Shown piece by piece: positions 45,695-56,800 of a stretch of DNA of 64,000 nt. The stretch is from Tetranychus cinnabarinus. Its lineage: Eukaryota; Arthropoda; Arachnida; Trombidiformes; Tetranychidae. The notes beneath the pieces are model-generated. The model saw only the letters and a list, made by a program, of their open reading frames with translations. It did no database searches and had not been told where the DNA came from. Both the position numbers and the translations under genes were made by a program. Position 1 is the first letter of the stretch. Each line of letters opens with the position of its first letter. The DNA lies in contig WHVY01000006.1 of NCBI GenBank assembly GCA_022266195.1, positions 1,364,001 through 1,428,000 on the forward strand. The letters are read 5' to 3'.

Positions 45695-47357
45695 ATGGAG
45701 AACGCATTGACTGACGAATGTAAGTAAATTACAAATTTATCATTATATCATGAACACATCATGTCGATTTGTTTTTACTTGCCTATTATTAATAATGATT
45801 TTTCGTTATTTATATTTCAGTTTACGACGACTACATTACTTTAGATGACTGTTTCGATTGCATTAAACATAGTTTTGGCGATATTTTTTATCAAACAATA
45901 CTAACCACTTTGCTCGTCAATCTTGGGTTAAAAGTTACTCTTCAAATTGTTACTAGATTATGTGACAAAGAGCGTAAAGAAATAATCAGCCGTGTTGTCA
46001 TTTTACTAGGCGGATTATTTTTAATTTTTCATCATTTTGACAGTATTTATCTAAGTTTTTTATTCTTAATTTATTCTGTGCTAGGAATTTCTCTTTTAAA
46101 TTTTAGAAAAAATTTGGTCAACAATTCACTTTGGATTTATGTCTTCATTGCAATTGTCTCTAATGAATTACTTTACCAGTTTGGCTCGGAAAAGAACATC
46201 AGGCTGAGGATTCATTTGATGTCTGCATCCATGAAATTACTTTCACTGAGAGCTCTATTGAAGACTATAGTGATCGATCAAGACAAAAGTGTTCCCCATT
46301 TTAATTTATTAATAACTTACCTGATTCATCCGCAAAGTTTACCTCTTGGTGGCTATTTTCCTCCTAATTTACATCTTACTGCCGATCATTATGCTAGTTT
46401 CTCCTTTTTGAAACAAAGTATCCTATCATTCATCCAAGCATTTATATTTCTTGCATTGTCCGATTGCCTAATTTTAATGGTCATCAATTCAGGAGAAAAT
46501 TTGATTGTAGATGTTTTCACACAATATCTACCAGAAAGTGTATGTCAGATGATTGGAAAATTGTTCGTAACTTATTGTACAGCTCTACAATTTCGTCTTT
46601 CACACTATTTTGTATGTTTTTTAATCCAATCTGCTCATAACTTTTGGGGCTCCGAGATTACTGTTGCCAAGCCTTCAATGGTTGAACTTCCTCGCTCTTT
46701 GGTAGATGTTGTGATAGCTTGGGATATTCCAATGCATAAATGGTTAAAGGAACGAATCTACAAACCTAGCAAAGACAAATTTGGATGGGCTTCATCAATT
46801 TTCATTACTTATGCGACCAGTTCATTCATTCATGGTTTTCGTTTCGAGATATGGAGTGTTTTGCTGACACTAGGACTTCTCACTTGGATTGAGAGTTTGC
46901 TTCGTCACTTACTAGCTTCGGCAATCGACACATGTATTGAAGCGAAGTCCTGTTCTTACACAACAGAAGACACTGAATCTAGAATTAGTGTGAACTATTT
47001 CTCAGTTTTTATAAATCATTTCAAAGCTCTATTCAGATCACCAGTAACCAACAATCCAAGCTGTACTCGGAAGCACAAGTTTACTCCTTACAACTCTTTT
47101 TGGGTTATTATAATTAACCTAGGATTTTCACTACTTGCCATTTTTCATCTTGCCTACTTAGGATCATCTTTTAATCTAGGAGAAGAGGTAACTTTATAAT
47201 AGTTTTAATTCAATTTTTCACAAAATGTTTACATTTTTTTGTTTTATTTTTACAGCAAACATCTACCAAATATGTCATCGAGACTTGGTTTGACATTGGA
47301 TTTTATTCTCATATAATTGGCCTTATCACTATACTTTTTTATTATTTGGTAAAATAG
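45695..47357 (+). CDS. por: Porcupine, Wnt O-acyltransferase (MBOAT family)
   Basis: Exons 45695-45719, 45821-47187 and 47256-47357 with in-phase GT-AG junctions; 497 residues. Porcupine attaches palmitoleate to a Wnt serine in the ER membrane, a step needed for Wnt secretion. Multiple membrane segments are visible. The MBOAT core includes SSFIHGFRFEIW with the invariant catalytic His, and LAIFHLAYLGS near the C-terminus, a porcupine signature. At the second conserved catalytic position porcupines have WNxPM; this protein has WDIPM (Asn to Asp). A poly(A) signal AATAAA is at 47508-47513. It is followed by wntless, which acts in the next step of the same pathway. The long hydrophobic middle is weakly conserved, but the C-terminal match makes other MBOATs unlikely. 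Confidence 0.9.
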
Positions 47358-47507
47358 TGATTGTTATCAGAGACGGAAAATCAGTTAGTTCGACCATAAT
47401 CACTTGTTTGATTCACATGAAAGATTTCAAGGAATTGTTTCTACTATTTATGGAATACTTTACTGTTTAAGAAAAAAAATATAGATGATGATGGATTTAT
47501 CTGTGTA

Positions 47508-47513
47508 AATAAA
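47508..47513 (+). terminator. Porcupine poly(A) signal
   Basis: AATAAA 151 bases after the stop codon, just before the BUD13 pseudogene begins on the other strand. Confidence 0.55.
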
Positions 47514-47526
47514 AGTTATTTATTGA

Positions 47527-48225
47527 TTTAGATCTCGTTTGTATTTTTGCCTTTTTTCTCGGAAATATGCAGCATTTGATCATCATATAGTCGCATATAA
47601 TTTTAGATTAACTTCGCGATCAGTATCATCTTTATAAATGTATCTAGTGTTCATCTTCAGTTCTCTTTTTGGTTTCCTCTATTTGATAAGCCTTGCAGTC
47701 TTTGATTTTTGGCTGCCTGGCCCAGTTTTTGCTTTCTTTTCTTTTCCATGGAAGATTATTTTTAAGAAATTCCTTCACCGGAAATTTGAGTGAGAGTCCA
47801 GCTTCTCAGAAATCAAAATCATTGGCCGCTTTAATCCTTTTCATCTCTGTATCATCAGAGATTAACAATTTAATCTCTTTAATTACTTTATTTTCTTAGG
47901 TTTTCCATTTAAATCTTCACAAACTTCATATTGATCGAAGATTTATGTTCAATGGAAGGGATGGGATTTAGATCTTATTACTGGATAAATGACAAAATTT
48001 GAAAACTGAAATTGTAAAATAAAAAATAAAGAATGATTAAGAGATTGAAAAGGGAAAAAATACTTACATTTTTAAAGTAAAGCCGTCATTTGGAGGTAAA
48101 ATGGGTCTTGCTGGGTCTTTTACTAAAGAAAGCAATTAGAATTATTAATCCAATAATTCAGAACGCATTTAAACCAGATGTGCTTAACAAGATTTCATGT
48201 CAGCAACATGTAAACATTGTTTACT
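47527..48225 (-). pseudogene. Truncated, decayed BUD13 copy with leader intron
   Basis: Minus-strand similarity to the true BUD13 region 44350-45460, collinear by eye: CTCGGAAATATGCAGCA (47558) against CTCGAAAATATGCAGCC, TTAGGTTTTCCATTTAAATC at both, the leader intron with its donor (CTTACATTT near 48064), and the promoter-side TTTCATGTCARCAACATG. About 700 bp remain of about 1100. The C-terminal end of BUD13 is missing and there are several frameshifts and deletions. Retained leader intron and promoter sequence mean DNA-level duplication, not a processed copy. It is convergent with porcupine and head-to-head with wntless. The plus-strand frame at 47693-47899 is a shadow of it. Confidence 0.85.
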
Positions 48226-48316
48226 ATTCTGCACACAAGCTCTGCTTTTCATTCTGACAACTTACTCTTTGGTTTTTCTTCATTGGGATAAATGAAAAAA
48301 GCGCCATTCTCTTTGG

Positions 48317-48358
48317 CCAATGAGATTTGACCAATCAGAGATCTTGCAGAGTATAAAA
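48317..48358 (+). promoter_or_regulatory. Wntless core promoter: two CCAAT boxes and a TATA box
   Basis: CCAAT at 48317-48321 and 48331-48335 and TATAAAA at 48352-48358, about 86 bp upstream of the wntless ATG. Spacing fits a metazoan TATA promoter. It lies next to the promoter-side end of the BUD13 pseudogene. Confidence 0.6.
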
Positions 48359-48443
48359 TTCGTTATTCAAATAAGACTCTTGATATTTTTCAGTAAACAA
48401 CAAATTCTTGTTCCTTTAATCAAATTTTTTATTTGGTTTAATC

Positions 48444-50458
48444 ATGGCTGGAACAATTCTTGAGAATCTTTCCAATCGTAAATTGGCGGTTGTTCTTTTC
48501 ATCATTTTAGTGATACAATTTGTTTCTTTCCTGATTGGTGCTTTTATTGGTGAGTTTCTTTTGTTTATCAACTTTCTTCATCTTGTTTTCCTTCTTTTAT
48601 TCTCACATAAATTCATTATTCTTTATTTATCCATGATTTTTCTTAAATCTCTCTCACCAATTCAGCTCCAGCTCCAGCTAATACTGAACAGGCAACGGCT
48701 ACTATGTGTGTTCCCGATGACTATGAAAAATTGGCTATACCCTTTCATCAAATAGTGAATGGTAACACAGAATCAAAGAACTGTCAAAAACCCAAAGAGA
48801 GGTAAGCAAATTTTTTTAAACATTTCTCATGATTCTTTTACCAATTTATAATTTTTATCTCTCTTTTTCCTAGCAACAAGCCGATTGTTTTTGCTTTCCA
48901 AATACCATTAGCTAGAGAGAATGTCAGGCTTGATTACTCCCGATGGATGTCCAATTTGATAGCACTTTTGACTTTTGAAATCAGTTATCGAAGTTTTTCA
49001 GATGATTCAAGCACTTCCATTGCCGATTTGAGAACTATCAAGAAAGAAATTGGTATGAAAGTAACATTGGCTGCCAAAGACGCTGGCGATGATGATTGGA
49101 AAATAATTGCTTCGAAGAATCCTTTGAAAAGAAATTTAAATTGTCGGATTAATACACCTCAGGTATGTATTTTTTGGGTTATTTTTCAATTTTAAACTAA
49201 AAATTAACTCTTTTTTTTAAAGCTTGAAGATCAACAAGGATATGACTGTGATTTGGTTCATCTATTCGAATTGCAATCGCTGTTCTACGATTATTATCTA
49301 ATCAACATCCAGATTGTATCATCTCCTAGTAAGTTACCTAATTACCTTATCCATTGTTGAATTCAGTATATAATTATTTTTTCATTTTTCTTAGCTTTAC
49401 GACATGCTGAACTGACTGACTTAAACTTGGCTGCTATTCATCAGAATGGTGGCTTCACAAAAGTTTGGCTATCTCTGAAAACCGTTTTCTTTGTTATTAC
49501 TTTACTCACACTAATTTGGTATTGGAATCGTCTTCAGCAACTTTCCAGAAAAACTACTTTACTCGAACGAACAATAATCATGCTTGGAGTAGTGATGACT
49601 CAACTCAATGCACCAATCGAATATCTATCCTTGTTTTACGACTTGGGCTTCATGAACTTTCTAAGTGATATTCGTCAGGGAATCCTTTATAGTGGTCTTT
49701 TATCATTTTGGTGCATTTTCACAGGAGAACATCTTTTAGATGGAGTTCAAAGATCTTGTCTATCATATTATGCCAAACAATTAGCAATTATTTTGAGCGC
49801 TTCAACAGCTTTATTTCTCTTTGATTCGATTGAACGTGGAATACAATGGATAAACCCTTTTTTCACAATTTGGGAAGTTGAATCTAATCTTGCTATTATC
49901 TTCATATTTTTAGCAATAATTTCAGCCACCGCATTTTTCTTGTTCCTTTGCTACCAAGTCTCGAGAGTAAGAGCCACATTATCTTCGAAACAAAGCTCAC
50001 TTCCTTCAATGTCAAGTACCCGACGACTAGTTTATCAAGGAATTATTTACAGATTCAAGTTCCTGCTCTGGGCTACCTTAATTTGCGCTGGTATAACTAT
50101 CTCAGCTTTCATTACTAATCAATTCGTTGATGAAAATTATCATTGGGAGGATGAAACTCAATTACTTGAGCTTCAATGGACAAGTGCCATGTATACAACA
50201 GTTTATGCTATGTGGAATAACTATGTCGTGGTTTTATTGATTCTTTACGCTCCATCTCACAAAGGACTTGGGCCAAATGTTGACAATCTTTCTGAAGAAA
50301 TCGAGTTCAATAGACTTACATCTGATGACCGTATTGAAGATAATGGTGAAGTTTCTTCAATCAAAGAGCAAGAAGACAAAGGCCTACCATCCACCAGCGA
50401 AGATAAGAGTCATATGTCGCTTTTACAAGAACTCACTAATAAACAAAACATAGACTGA
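48444..50458 (+). CDS. wls: Wntless (Evi/Sprinter), Wnt cargo carrier
   Basis: Five exons: 48444-48549, 48666-48801, 48874-49162, 49223-49328 and 49395-50458. All junctions are GT-AG, phases agree; 566 residues (human 541, fly 594). It is a multipass protein that binds lipid-modified Wnt in the ER and Golgi and carries it to the cell surface, then recycles by retromer. Seen: an N-terminal signal anchor (VVLFIILVIQFVSFLIGAFI), a lumenal domain with conserved Cys, then the membrane half with IHQNGGFTKVW, DIRQGILYSGLLSFWCIF, GEH, FRFKF-like YRFKFLLW and the LYAPSHK block. The tail is acidic and Ser-rich. It follows porcupine in the same direction. Confidence 0.94.
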
Positions 50459-51775
50459 GTCTTTAATGCTGATCATTGTAATTTTGAAAAAAACTAGATC
50501 CAGCTTAAGACTCTTCGCCAGAGACAAGCGATTTGCACTAATATTTTAATAGTGTTTCAAAAAATGCATTTGTCTCTTAAATAACAAAAATCAAAACACT
50601 TTGAGTGGATCTCAGGAAAGTGAATAACATTACCTTTCTTTACTTAACTTTGCTAAGCAAATATTTGAAAGTCATTCTTAATCATCATTTATAAATTTTA
50701 ACACATCTCTGTCATTTTTTCATCAACAATTCATACCCTTAAACTTATTTCACCGATTATTCTTTCTGTTGTGCTAAACCTCTTTCATGTAACTCTTAAA
50801 AATACAAGTTGTACGAAAACCAAAAATTTTTCTGATTTCATTCATCGGTCTAATTTTATATCAAGAAATGATGAAATTTCAAGACCTGGACCGAGTTCAG
50901 TGACGTTTCGTTTATCAGCAAATAAGGTACTAGAGACTTATATGATAATGTTTGTAAAGTAATACAAACATTTCAAGTTAAAGTTTACATAATTGTTTGA
51001 AGCAAGACTAGAGAAACACAACGTTTACAGTTTGTTTAATCAAGAAGTTTCAGACTGAAATTATAAGTAAAATTGACGCTTGTAAATTGAGTAAATATCG
51101 TGACACCAGACAACTTACAACTTGTTAAACACTTTACTCAAGCATAGATGAAGCATAGATGAACAATATACTTCCTTTGCATCATGCTAGAGTAATCTTC
51201 AATGAAATCAAAGAATATTACTCTTTGATAAAAATCCTTTAATTCTAACCAGCCTTTCCCTAAGAAACAATGAATATGTTATTTTGTAAAGGGTGTTACA
51301 TTTAACAGCGTGCAAATTTTGAAGATAAGAATAAAATTGAGCTAATCTTTATCATAAAATTTGTTGATATTGATGACCAATGACCAATTGGTTTTGGTTT
51401 CCTGTCTCTGGCGCTTCATTATCTGTGTTCATCTTCATCAACATCAACAAATTTTATGATAAAGGTAAGCTCAATTTTATTCTTATCTTCAAATTTTGCA
51501 GGCTGTTAAGTGTAACACCCTTTATCAAAAACAAGCTTTTTTAAATCTGGCGGTGATGCCTTACCCTGGGAGCTCAAGCGTCTCCCTATTCATCTCTCGG
51601 AAACGGAAAATAACATCTGTTCCGTTAAAATATTGAAAATTGTTCATTTAGTGTTGAAATTAAGATAATTGTTTGGAATTTAAACTCATTGACATAACAA
51701 AAACAGAGTAGATATCTGATTTACCTATTCTTCAGCTCAAACTGAACAGTGTTTGTTTATTTTATTTGAGTTAAA
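50459..51775. other. Intergenic between wntless and eIF2alpha copy 2
   Basis: 1.3 kb. It holds wntless 3' sequence, a miniature inverted-repeat element (51289-51522) and the leader of eIF2alpha copy 2. The frame at 50771-50962 shows no domain. Confidence 0.5.
51289..51522. mobile_element. MITE-like element with 86-bp terminal inverted repeats
   Basis: 234 bp flanked by TA on both sides (51287-51288 and 51523-51524), with ends AAGGGTGTTACA...TGTAACACCCTT. Arms 51291-51376 and 51435-51520 match at about 80 of 86 positions by eye, around a loop of about 58 nt. TA flanks and size fit a Tc1/mariner-type non-autonomous element. It ends about 250 bp upstream of the eIF2alpha copy 2 start. A hairpin RNA gene is the alternative. 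Confidence 0.75.
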
Positions 51776-52783
51776 ATGCCTAATTTAAATTGTCGTTTTT
51801 ATAAACAAAAATTTCCTGAAGTAGAAGATGTTGCTATGGTCATGGTGCGTCGAGTGGCCGAGATGGGTGCTTACGTTGACTTATTGGAGTATAACAACAT
51901 TGAAGGCATGATTCTGCTTTCTGAACTGTCTCGTCGTCGTATCAGATCAATCAACAAACTTATCAGAATTGGACGAAGTGAATGTGTAGTTGTTATCCGT
52001 GTTGACAAAGATAAAGGATACATTGATTTATCAAAGAGAAGAGTTTCACCTGAGGATATAGTTAGATGTGAAGAAAAATTTGCCAAAAGTAAAGCTGTTA
52101 ATAGTATTCTTCGCCATGTGGCTGAAATACTTGGTTATCAAACTGATGATCAATTAGAAGATCTTTATGAACGTACAGCATGGTATTTTGATGAAAAATA
52201 CAAGAAACAAGGCTGTGCATTTGACTATTTCAAGCTTGTTGTCAATGATGCTTCAGTATTGGATGAATGTGATCTTGATGACAAAACACGAGAAGCTCTT
52301 GTTACTCACATTAAAAGAAAATTGACACCACAAGCAGTTAAAGTTAGAGCTGATATTGATGTTGGCTGTTGTACCTATGAAGGTATTGATGCTGTTAAAG
52401 CAGCCTTACGTGCAGGAATAGCTTGTGGTTCACCAGAGATGCCAATCAAGATTAATTTGATAGCCCCTCCATCTTATGTTGTTACAACTCACACTATGGA
52501 AAGAGAATTTGGTTTAGCAACTTTAGATAAAGCCTTAAAAGAAATAGAAGAATCAATTACAAAAGCTGGAGGAATTTTCTCTATTAAACAAGCACCTAAA
52601 GTTGTTACCGATTTAGATGATCAAGAATTGCAAAAGAAATTAGAAAGATTGGAACAAATGAATGAAGAAGTTCCTGGTGATGATGATTATGATGAAGATG
52701 GTGATGGTGACAGCGATAGTGTTGATGAAGGAGGTGATGGTATTAGCAATAATAAACCATCAAAAGTCAAAGACGAAAATTAA
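51776..52783 (+). CDS. eIF2alpha: Translation initiation factor eIF2 subunit alpha, copy 2
   Basis: Intronless, 335 residues, same protein as the copy at 35285, with the Ser51 loop, helical domain and acidic tail intact. One silent difference was found by eye (GAA near 52163). Flanks differ: only about 25 bp before the ATG (GTTTATTTTATTTRAGTTAA) and scattered 3' blocks are alike. Both copies therefore appear functional, and each could be expressed from its own promoter. A MITE lies about 250 bp upstream. AATAAA occurs near 52923. Confidence 0.95.
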   Translation: MPNLNCRFYKQKFPEVEDVAMVMVRRVAEMGAYVDLLEYNNIEGMILLSELSRRRIRSINKLIRIGRSECVVVIRVDKDKGYIDLSKRRVSPEDIVRCEEKFAKSKAVNSILRHVAEILGYQTDDQLEDLYERTAWYFDEKYKKQGCAFDYFKLVVNDASVLDECDLDDKTREALVTHIKRKLTPQAVKVRADIDVGCCTYEGIDAVKAALRAGIACGSPEMPIKINLIAPPSYVVTTHTMEREFGLATLDKALKEIEESITKAGGIFSIKQAPKVVTDLDDQELQKKLERLEQMNEEVPGDDDYDEDGDGDSDSVDEGGDGISNNKPSKVKDEN

Positions 52784-53309
52784 ATGATTATCATTTGTAT
52801 AAAGATGTTCCATGCATCCTGTAATATAATGTATCAATATAATGTATTAAAATAATGAATTTCTAGAAAAAGTGTATCACAATTATTGCATTGATTCATT
52901 TCAATCATCATTTGTATCTTGTAAATAAAGACGTTTCGCAAATATTCAATGTTTTCATTTCCTCACAATTTATTCATCTTTAAGTGTGAAATTATTGTCT
53001 ATGTAACCCACGATTCTTATTTCTAATTTAAAGACTTCATTTTCATTAAATTACTGTACAGACAATAATGCAATTTAAAGTTTGTTAAATAGACGATTGA
53101 AGTTTTTTTCAAATACAAATCTTTATTGAACATCGCCTTTGAAGTAATTAAAGTACACCAGATGTCGCCGCATACATATTGAGAAAAATTGTCAGCTGAA
53201 AAACAAAACAGCAAGCAATTTAGTTTGAATATATCGTATTTTTTATTCTTGGTTTTGATTTATATTCTGTAATTATTATTCATTAATTGTATTGACACTT
53301 GAGCTTAAC
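52784..53309. other. Intergenic between eIF2alpha copy 2 and NAA50
   Basis: About 0.5 kb. The left part holds eIF2alpha 3' blocks in the order ATCATTTGTATAAAGATG, then TTAAAATAATGAATTT, then a second ATCATTTGTAT-like block. The right part is the NAA50 leader and promoter. No clear TATA box is visible. Confidence 0.5.
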
Positions 53310-53853
53310 ATGCCAGAGTTTAATAAACGTGGTCGTACTGAATTAGGTTCTATTACTGTACATAATATAAAGCTACTTCGACGGATTAATCAAGTTGTTT
53401 TCCCTGTTATTTACAACGACAAGTTTTACAAAGATGTGCTCGTCGCTGGTGAATTGGCCAAAATCGCTTTTTATAATGACATCGTGGTTGGTGGTGTTTG
53501 CTGCCGCATTGACACATCTAATAATCAACGAAGACTTTATATTATGACTTTAGGATGTTTGGCTCCATATCGAAGACTTGGCATAGGTATGTTTCTCTGT
53601 TTCCTTTTAATATTGTTCACTAATTTTAAATTTTACTTCAAATCCCTTATTAGGTACACTGATGTTGAAACATGTTCTCAATTATGCTCAAGAAAACAAT
53701 CTCGATGGTCTGTTTCTCCATGTCCAAGTTAACAATGATACAGCTCTAACTTTTTACAAAAAATTCGGATTCGAAATAATCGACACAAAAGAAAATTACT
53801 ATAAAAGGATTGAACCCTCAGCTGCTTATGTGTTACAAAAAGATTTCAAATGA
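53310..53853 (+). CDS. Naa50: N-alpha-acetyltransferase 50 (San)
   Basis: Exons 53310-53586 and 53654-53853 (67-nt intron, phase 1); 158 residues. A TTG-started extension of six codons upstream is not needed; MPEFNKRGR is the first ATG. It is a GNAT-fold N-terminal acetyltransferase of the NatE activity, acting on Met-starting peptides, and is needed for sister chromatid cohesion in flies (separation anxiety). Seen: the FPVIYNDKFYKDVL substrate loop, catalytic Tyr77 in RRLYIMTLGC and His115 in LHVQ (human Tyr73 and His112), the acetyl-CoA loop RRLGIG-T spanning the splice junction, and the NYYKRIEP motif. It lacks the short C-terminal tail of human NAA50 (169 aa). Confidence 0.95.
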
Positions 53854-56800
53854 TCAACTGATTAATTTGTAATTAAAAATTGGAAAAGCTTCATTTGCTT
53901 TCGTTTCCTCATTCTTCAACATGTAAAATTGATTCTTGATGAATATTTTGAAAACACCTCCATTGACCAAAAGGCAGAACCAGATTCATTCAGAACTATT
54001 ATTTCAATCAATCCAAATTTTAATGCAGTGATCAAGCAACAGTGAATATTAATTTACAACAAGTTTAATTGTAAATTAAGATCTATTAAAGCTGATCTGA
54101 TAAAAATTTCAGTTACTATCATTGAGTTGTCATTAAGTGATTCATAAAACTTGCATTCTTGGTCATTAAAGGTAGTTATTAACATAACAGCGGTAGGTCT
54201 CTCGTTGAACACAATTTAAAGAGTAAAATTATTAGAAATTTATATTTGATTTGTAGCTCAATTTTGGTTTAATGATAACAAGAAAAGCCAAATCTGGTTA
54301 CAATAATATTTAGATTAATAATTGTCAATATAAAGGCAAAAGTTGGAACCAAAAAAATGGGAAGGTAACGTAAGAGTTCGTAATCAATGTTTAATCAATC
54401 AAGCCTAATTGTTGAATCAAGTTGCAACTGTCACATGCCTTTGAGACAAAATGTAATGTGTATGTGTGTACGCAACAAATATTGGCAAGAAAAGGCTAAG
54501 AAATATAGAAAACGAAATTAGCCCGAAGATAAATAATGCCGGAGGAGAATGAAAAAGTCAAATAATCTTAAATTGCCAAGCCCATGAATTGTAAGTTGAT
54601 TCAAATCTAAATGAAACAAATAGAAAGAGATACATTATTATTTCTGTTCAATATTCAATAAAGTCACAAGTTATACACGCGTATATACCTGTCTTACCAC
54701 TTTAATCAATTAATGTAACTTAATTGGCACTTAATTAATGAGCATTAATTGAAGATAATCAAGTTAACAGAAAAGTGTATCCATCAATACAAACAATGAG
54801 CGTAACTATATCAGCTAAATCATGGTAAACTTTTGTCCATTGCTGGTCCATTGCTGATCCATTGATTCTTTATTGGTTTTACATTGAGTTGATCAATGGA
54901 TTGTCCAAATGTTGATCATTTCCATCGAGTGTACTGATGAAGCAAAACGCTTTTCGGGTTAATCTTTAAACGGATTCACGCCCATGAAGAGATCCATAAT
55001 AATTATGATTATAATCATTCTATGGTTAAGGTCAATGAGGTACAATATAAATTTAGAGGCAACAAATGATGATAATGATGACAAGCATTACTATCATCTG
55101 CTCGTTTTGTTTTTAAACTCCATAGGACCTTTATTATCATCATAAACAATCCAACGTAAATCAAAACTCGGCCTACTCCTCCACTTCAGTATTAACTTTC
55201 CCTTTATCTTTATCTTCACGATTTAGGGACCAATTTTGAATGATAGTTAACCTTTCTTCATCACTTATCTCCATCATCATCTATTTCTTCCTCCCTTTCG
55301 CCGTTTCTTCCTTCCTTCCTTGTCTAGTCCTTTGTTTTGCTCCCATTTTGATATACTTTTTTCATAGGTTTGTAGTTCATACCGTGTTTTGATTGTTTAC
55401 TTGCACCTAGAAAACAGAGAAAATCAAAGCAAATTAAATTTAAATCACCTCAAAGCTATCATTTCCTTGTCAAATCAAGTACGATACTAATTGTTGAACA
55501 CTAACATTTCCGTTAATTCCATCAAGATTTTTTGACCTTTTAACACTCTTCTGAAATAACAGTCTTTGGGATTTGCAAAGCTTACTTTAAGGTTCTCGTT
55601 GAAAGTGCAATGTTAGGTTTATATGATTATGATTATCTCTGGATGATCCAAGACCTAGCGATTGTGTGATTGAATTAATCCATAGATGTTTATTGTAAGA
55701 TTGGTGGTTAGAAATCAGCTGAATCGTCTGTAAACCAGTTTAAATACAGTTGCGGCAATTTATTTTGTTTTTGTTTGAACTTTTTCACCCCAGTTGTGTG
55801 TTAATTGTCCACCAATAGTTCATCTAAAGAAATGAATAAGATTGATTCAAAGTTAATTATTGTTTCAACTTGAAAACACTAATCATGGATGAGACAACAA
55901 TGTTAATTGTTAATCTTTTCTGTCTTAAAAATGTTTAAGAAAACATCATTTTTTCTTTCATTCTTACTAATTATAAGGTTGGGTTGCTAAATTCATCATT
56001 AACTGATTAATTACTTCAGATTGGCTCTAATTGAATGTTACAAATTTTTAGATATCACAAACGACACTTTAACAATTTTGATGGCAAATTTTTCAAATTG
56101 CAATTAACAATTATAAACGTAATATCTAAAGCCTTTGAATGACAAGTTACACTATGCTTCAAGTCTTGAAATATTGAAAATTGTAAAATAAATGAAATTT
56201 TGCTTCAAACCTTGACCTCAAATGGTTTCTTAATGATCAAAAAATGTCAAAATATCAATTAAACAAGTAAATATTTCTGATAAATTGAAGTGATAATGAT
56301 ACTTAACATGTATTGATTTATGGATAATCAAAGATCACACCAAGAGCTACGATTACTGATTGATTACGATTGAAAATGGCCGGGTTAATTGACCAAGTTT
56401 CAATAAATACCGATTGATAGTTGATTCCTATCAAATCTCTGGGCAATATATTGGTTCAAAATGCCATGGTTATTCAAAACATCACCTAAGGTTCGAAGAA
56501 AGCATCGATTCATTGTAGGCTCAATCAATGGCTCGTGAACATCAAAGTAGATCCAAAATTTCTTTCAATATAATATTCCAGCAATATTTCAGGTCTTTAG
56601 TCGTTCAATCAAAGACGATGTGAGGAAATTAATCAATTAAATTTTGCTGACAAATTTTAATCGACCCAACCTTGTTGGCTTACCTACAACTAATAAAGTT
56701 TAAATTAACCTGATATAAGCTGTAATTAAACAGAAAAAAAACTAAAAATTAATGTTGTCTCATCATTTCTTATTCCAGACCTCAAACTGTCTTGAGCAAT

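Noticed and set aside
47693..47899. Possible small plus-strand gene after porcupine
   Set aside because: Antisense of the BUD13 pseudogene.
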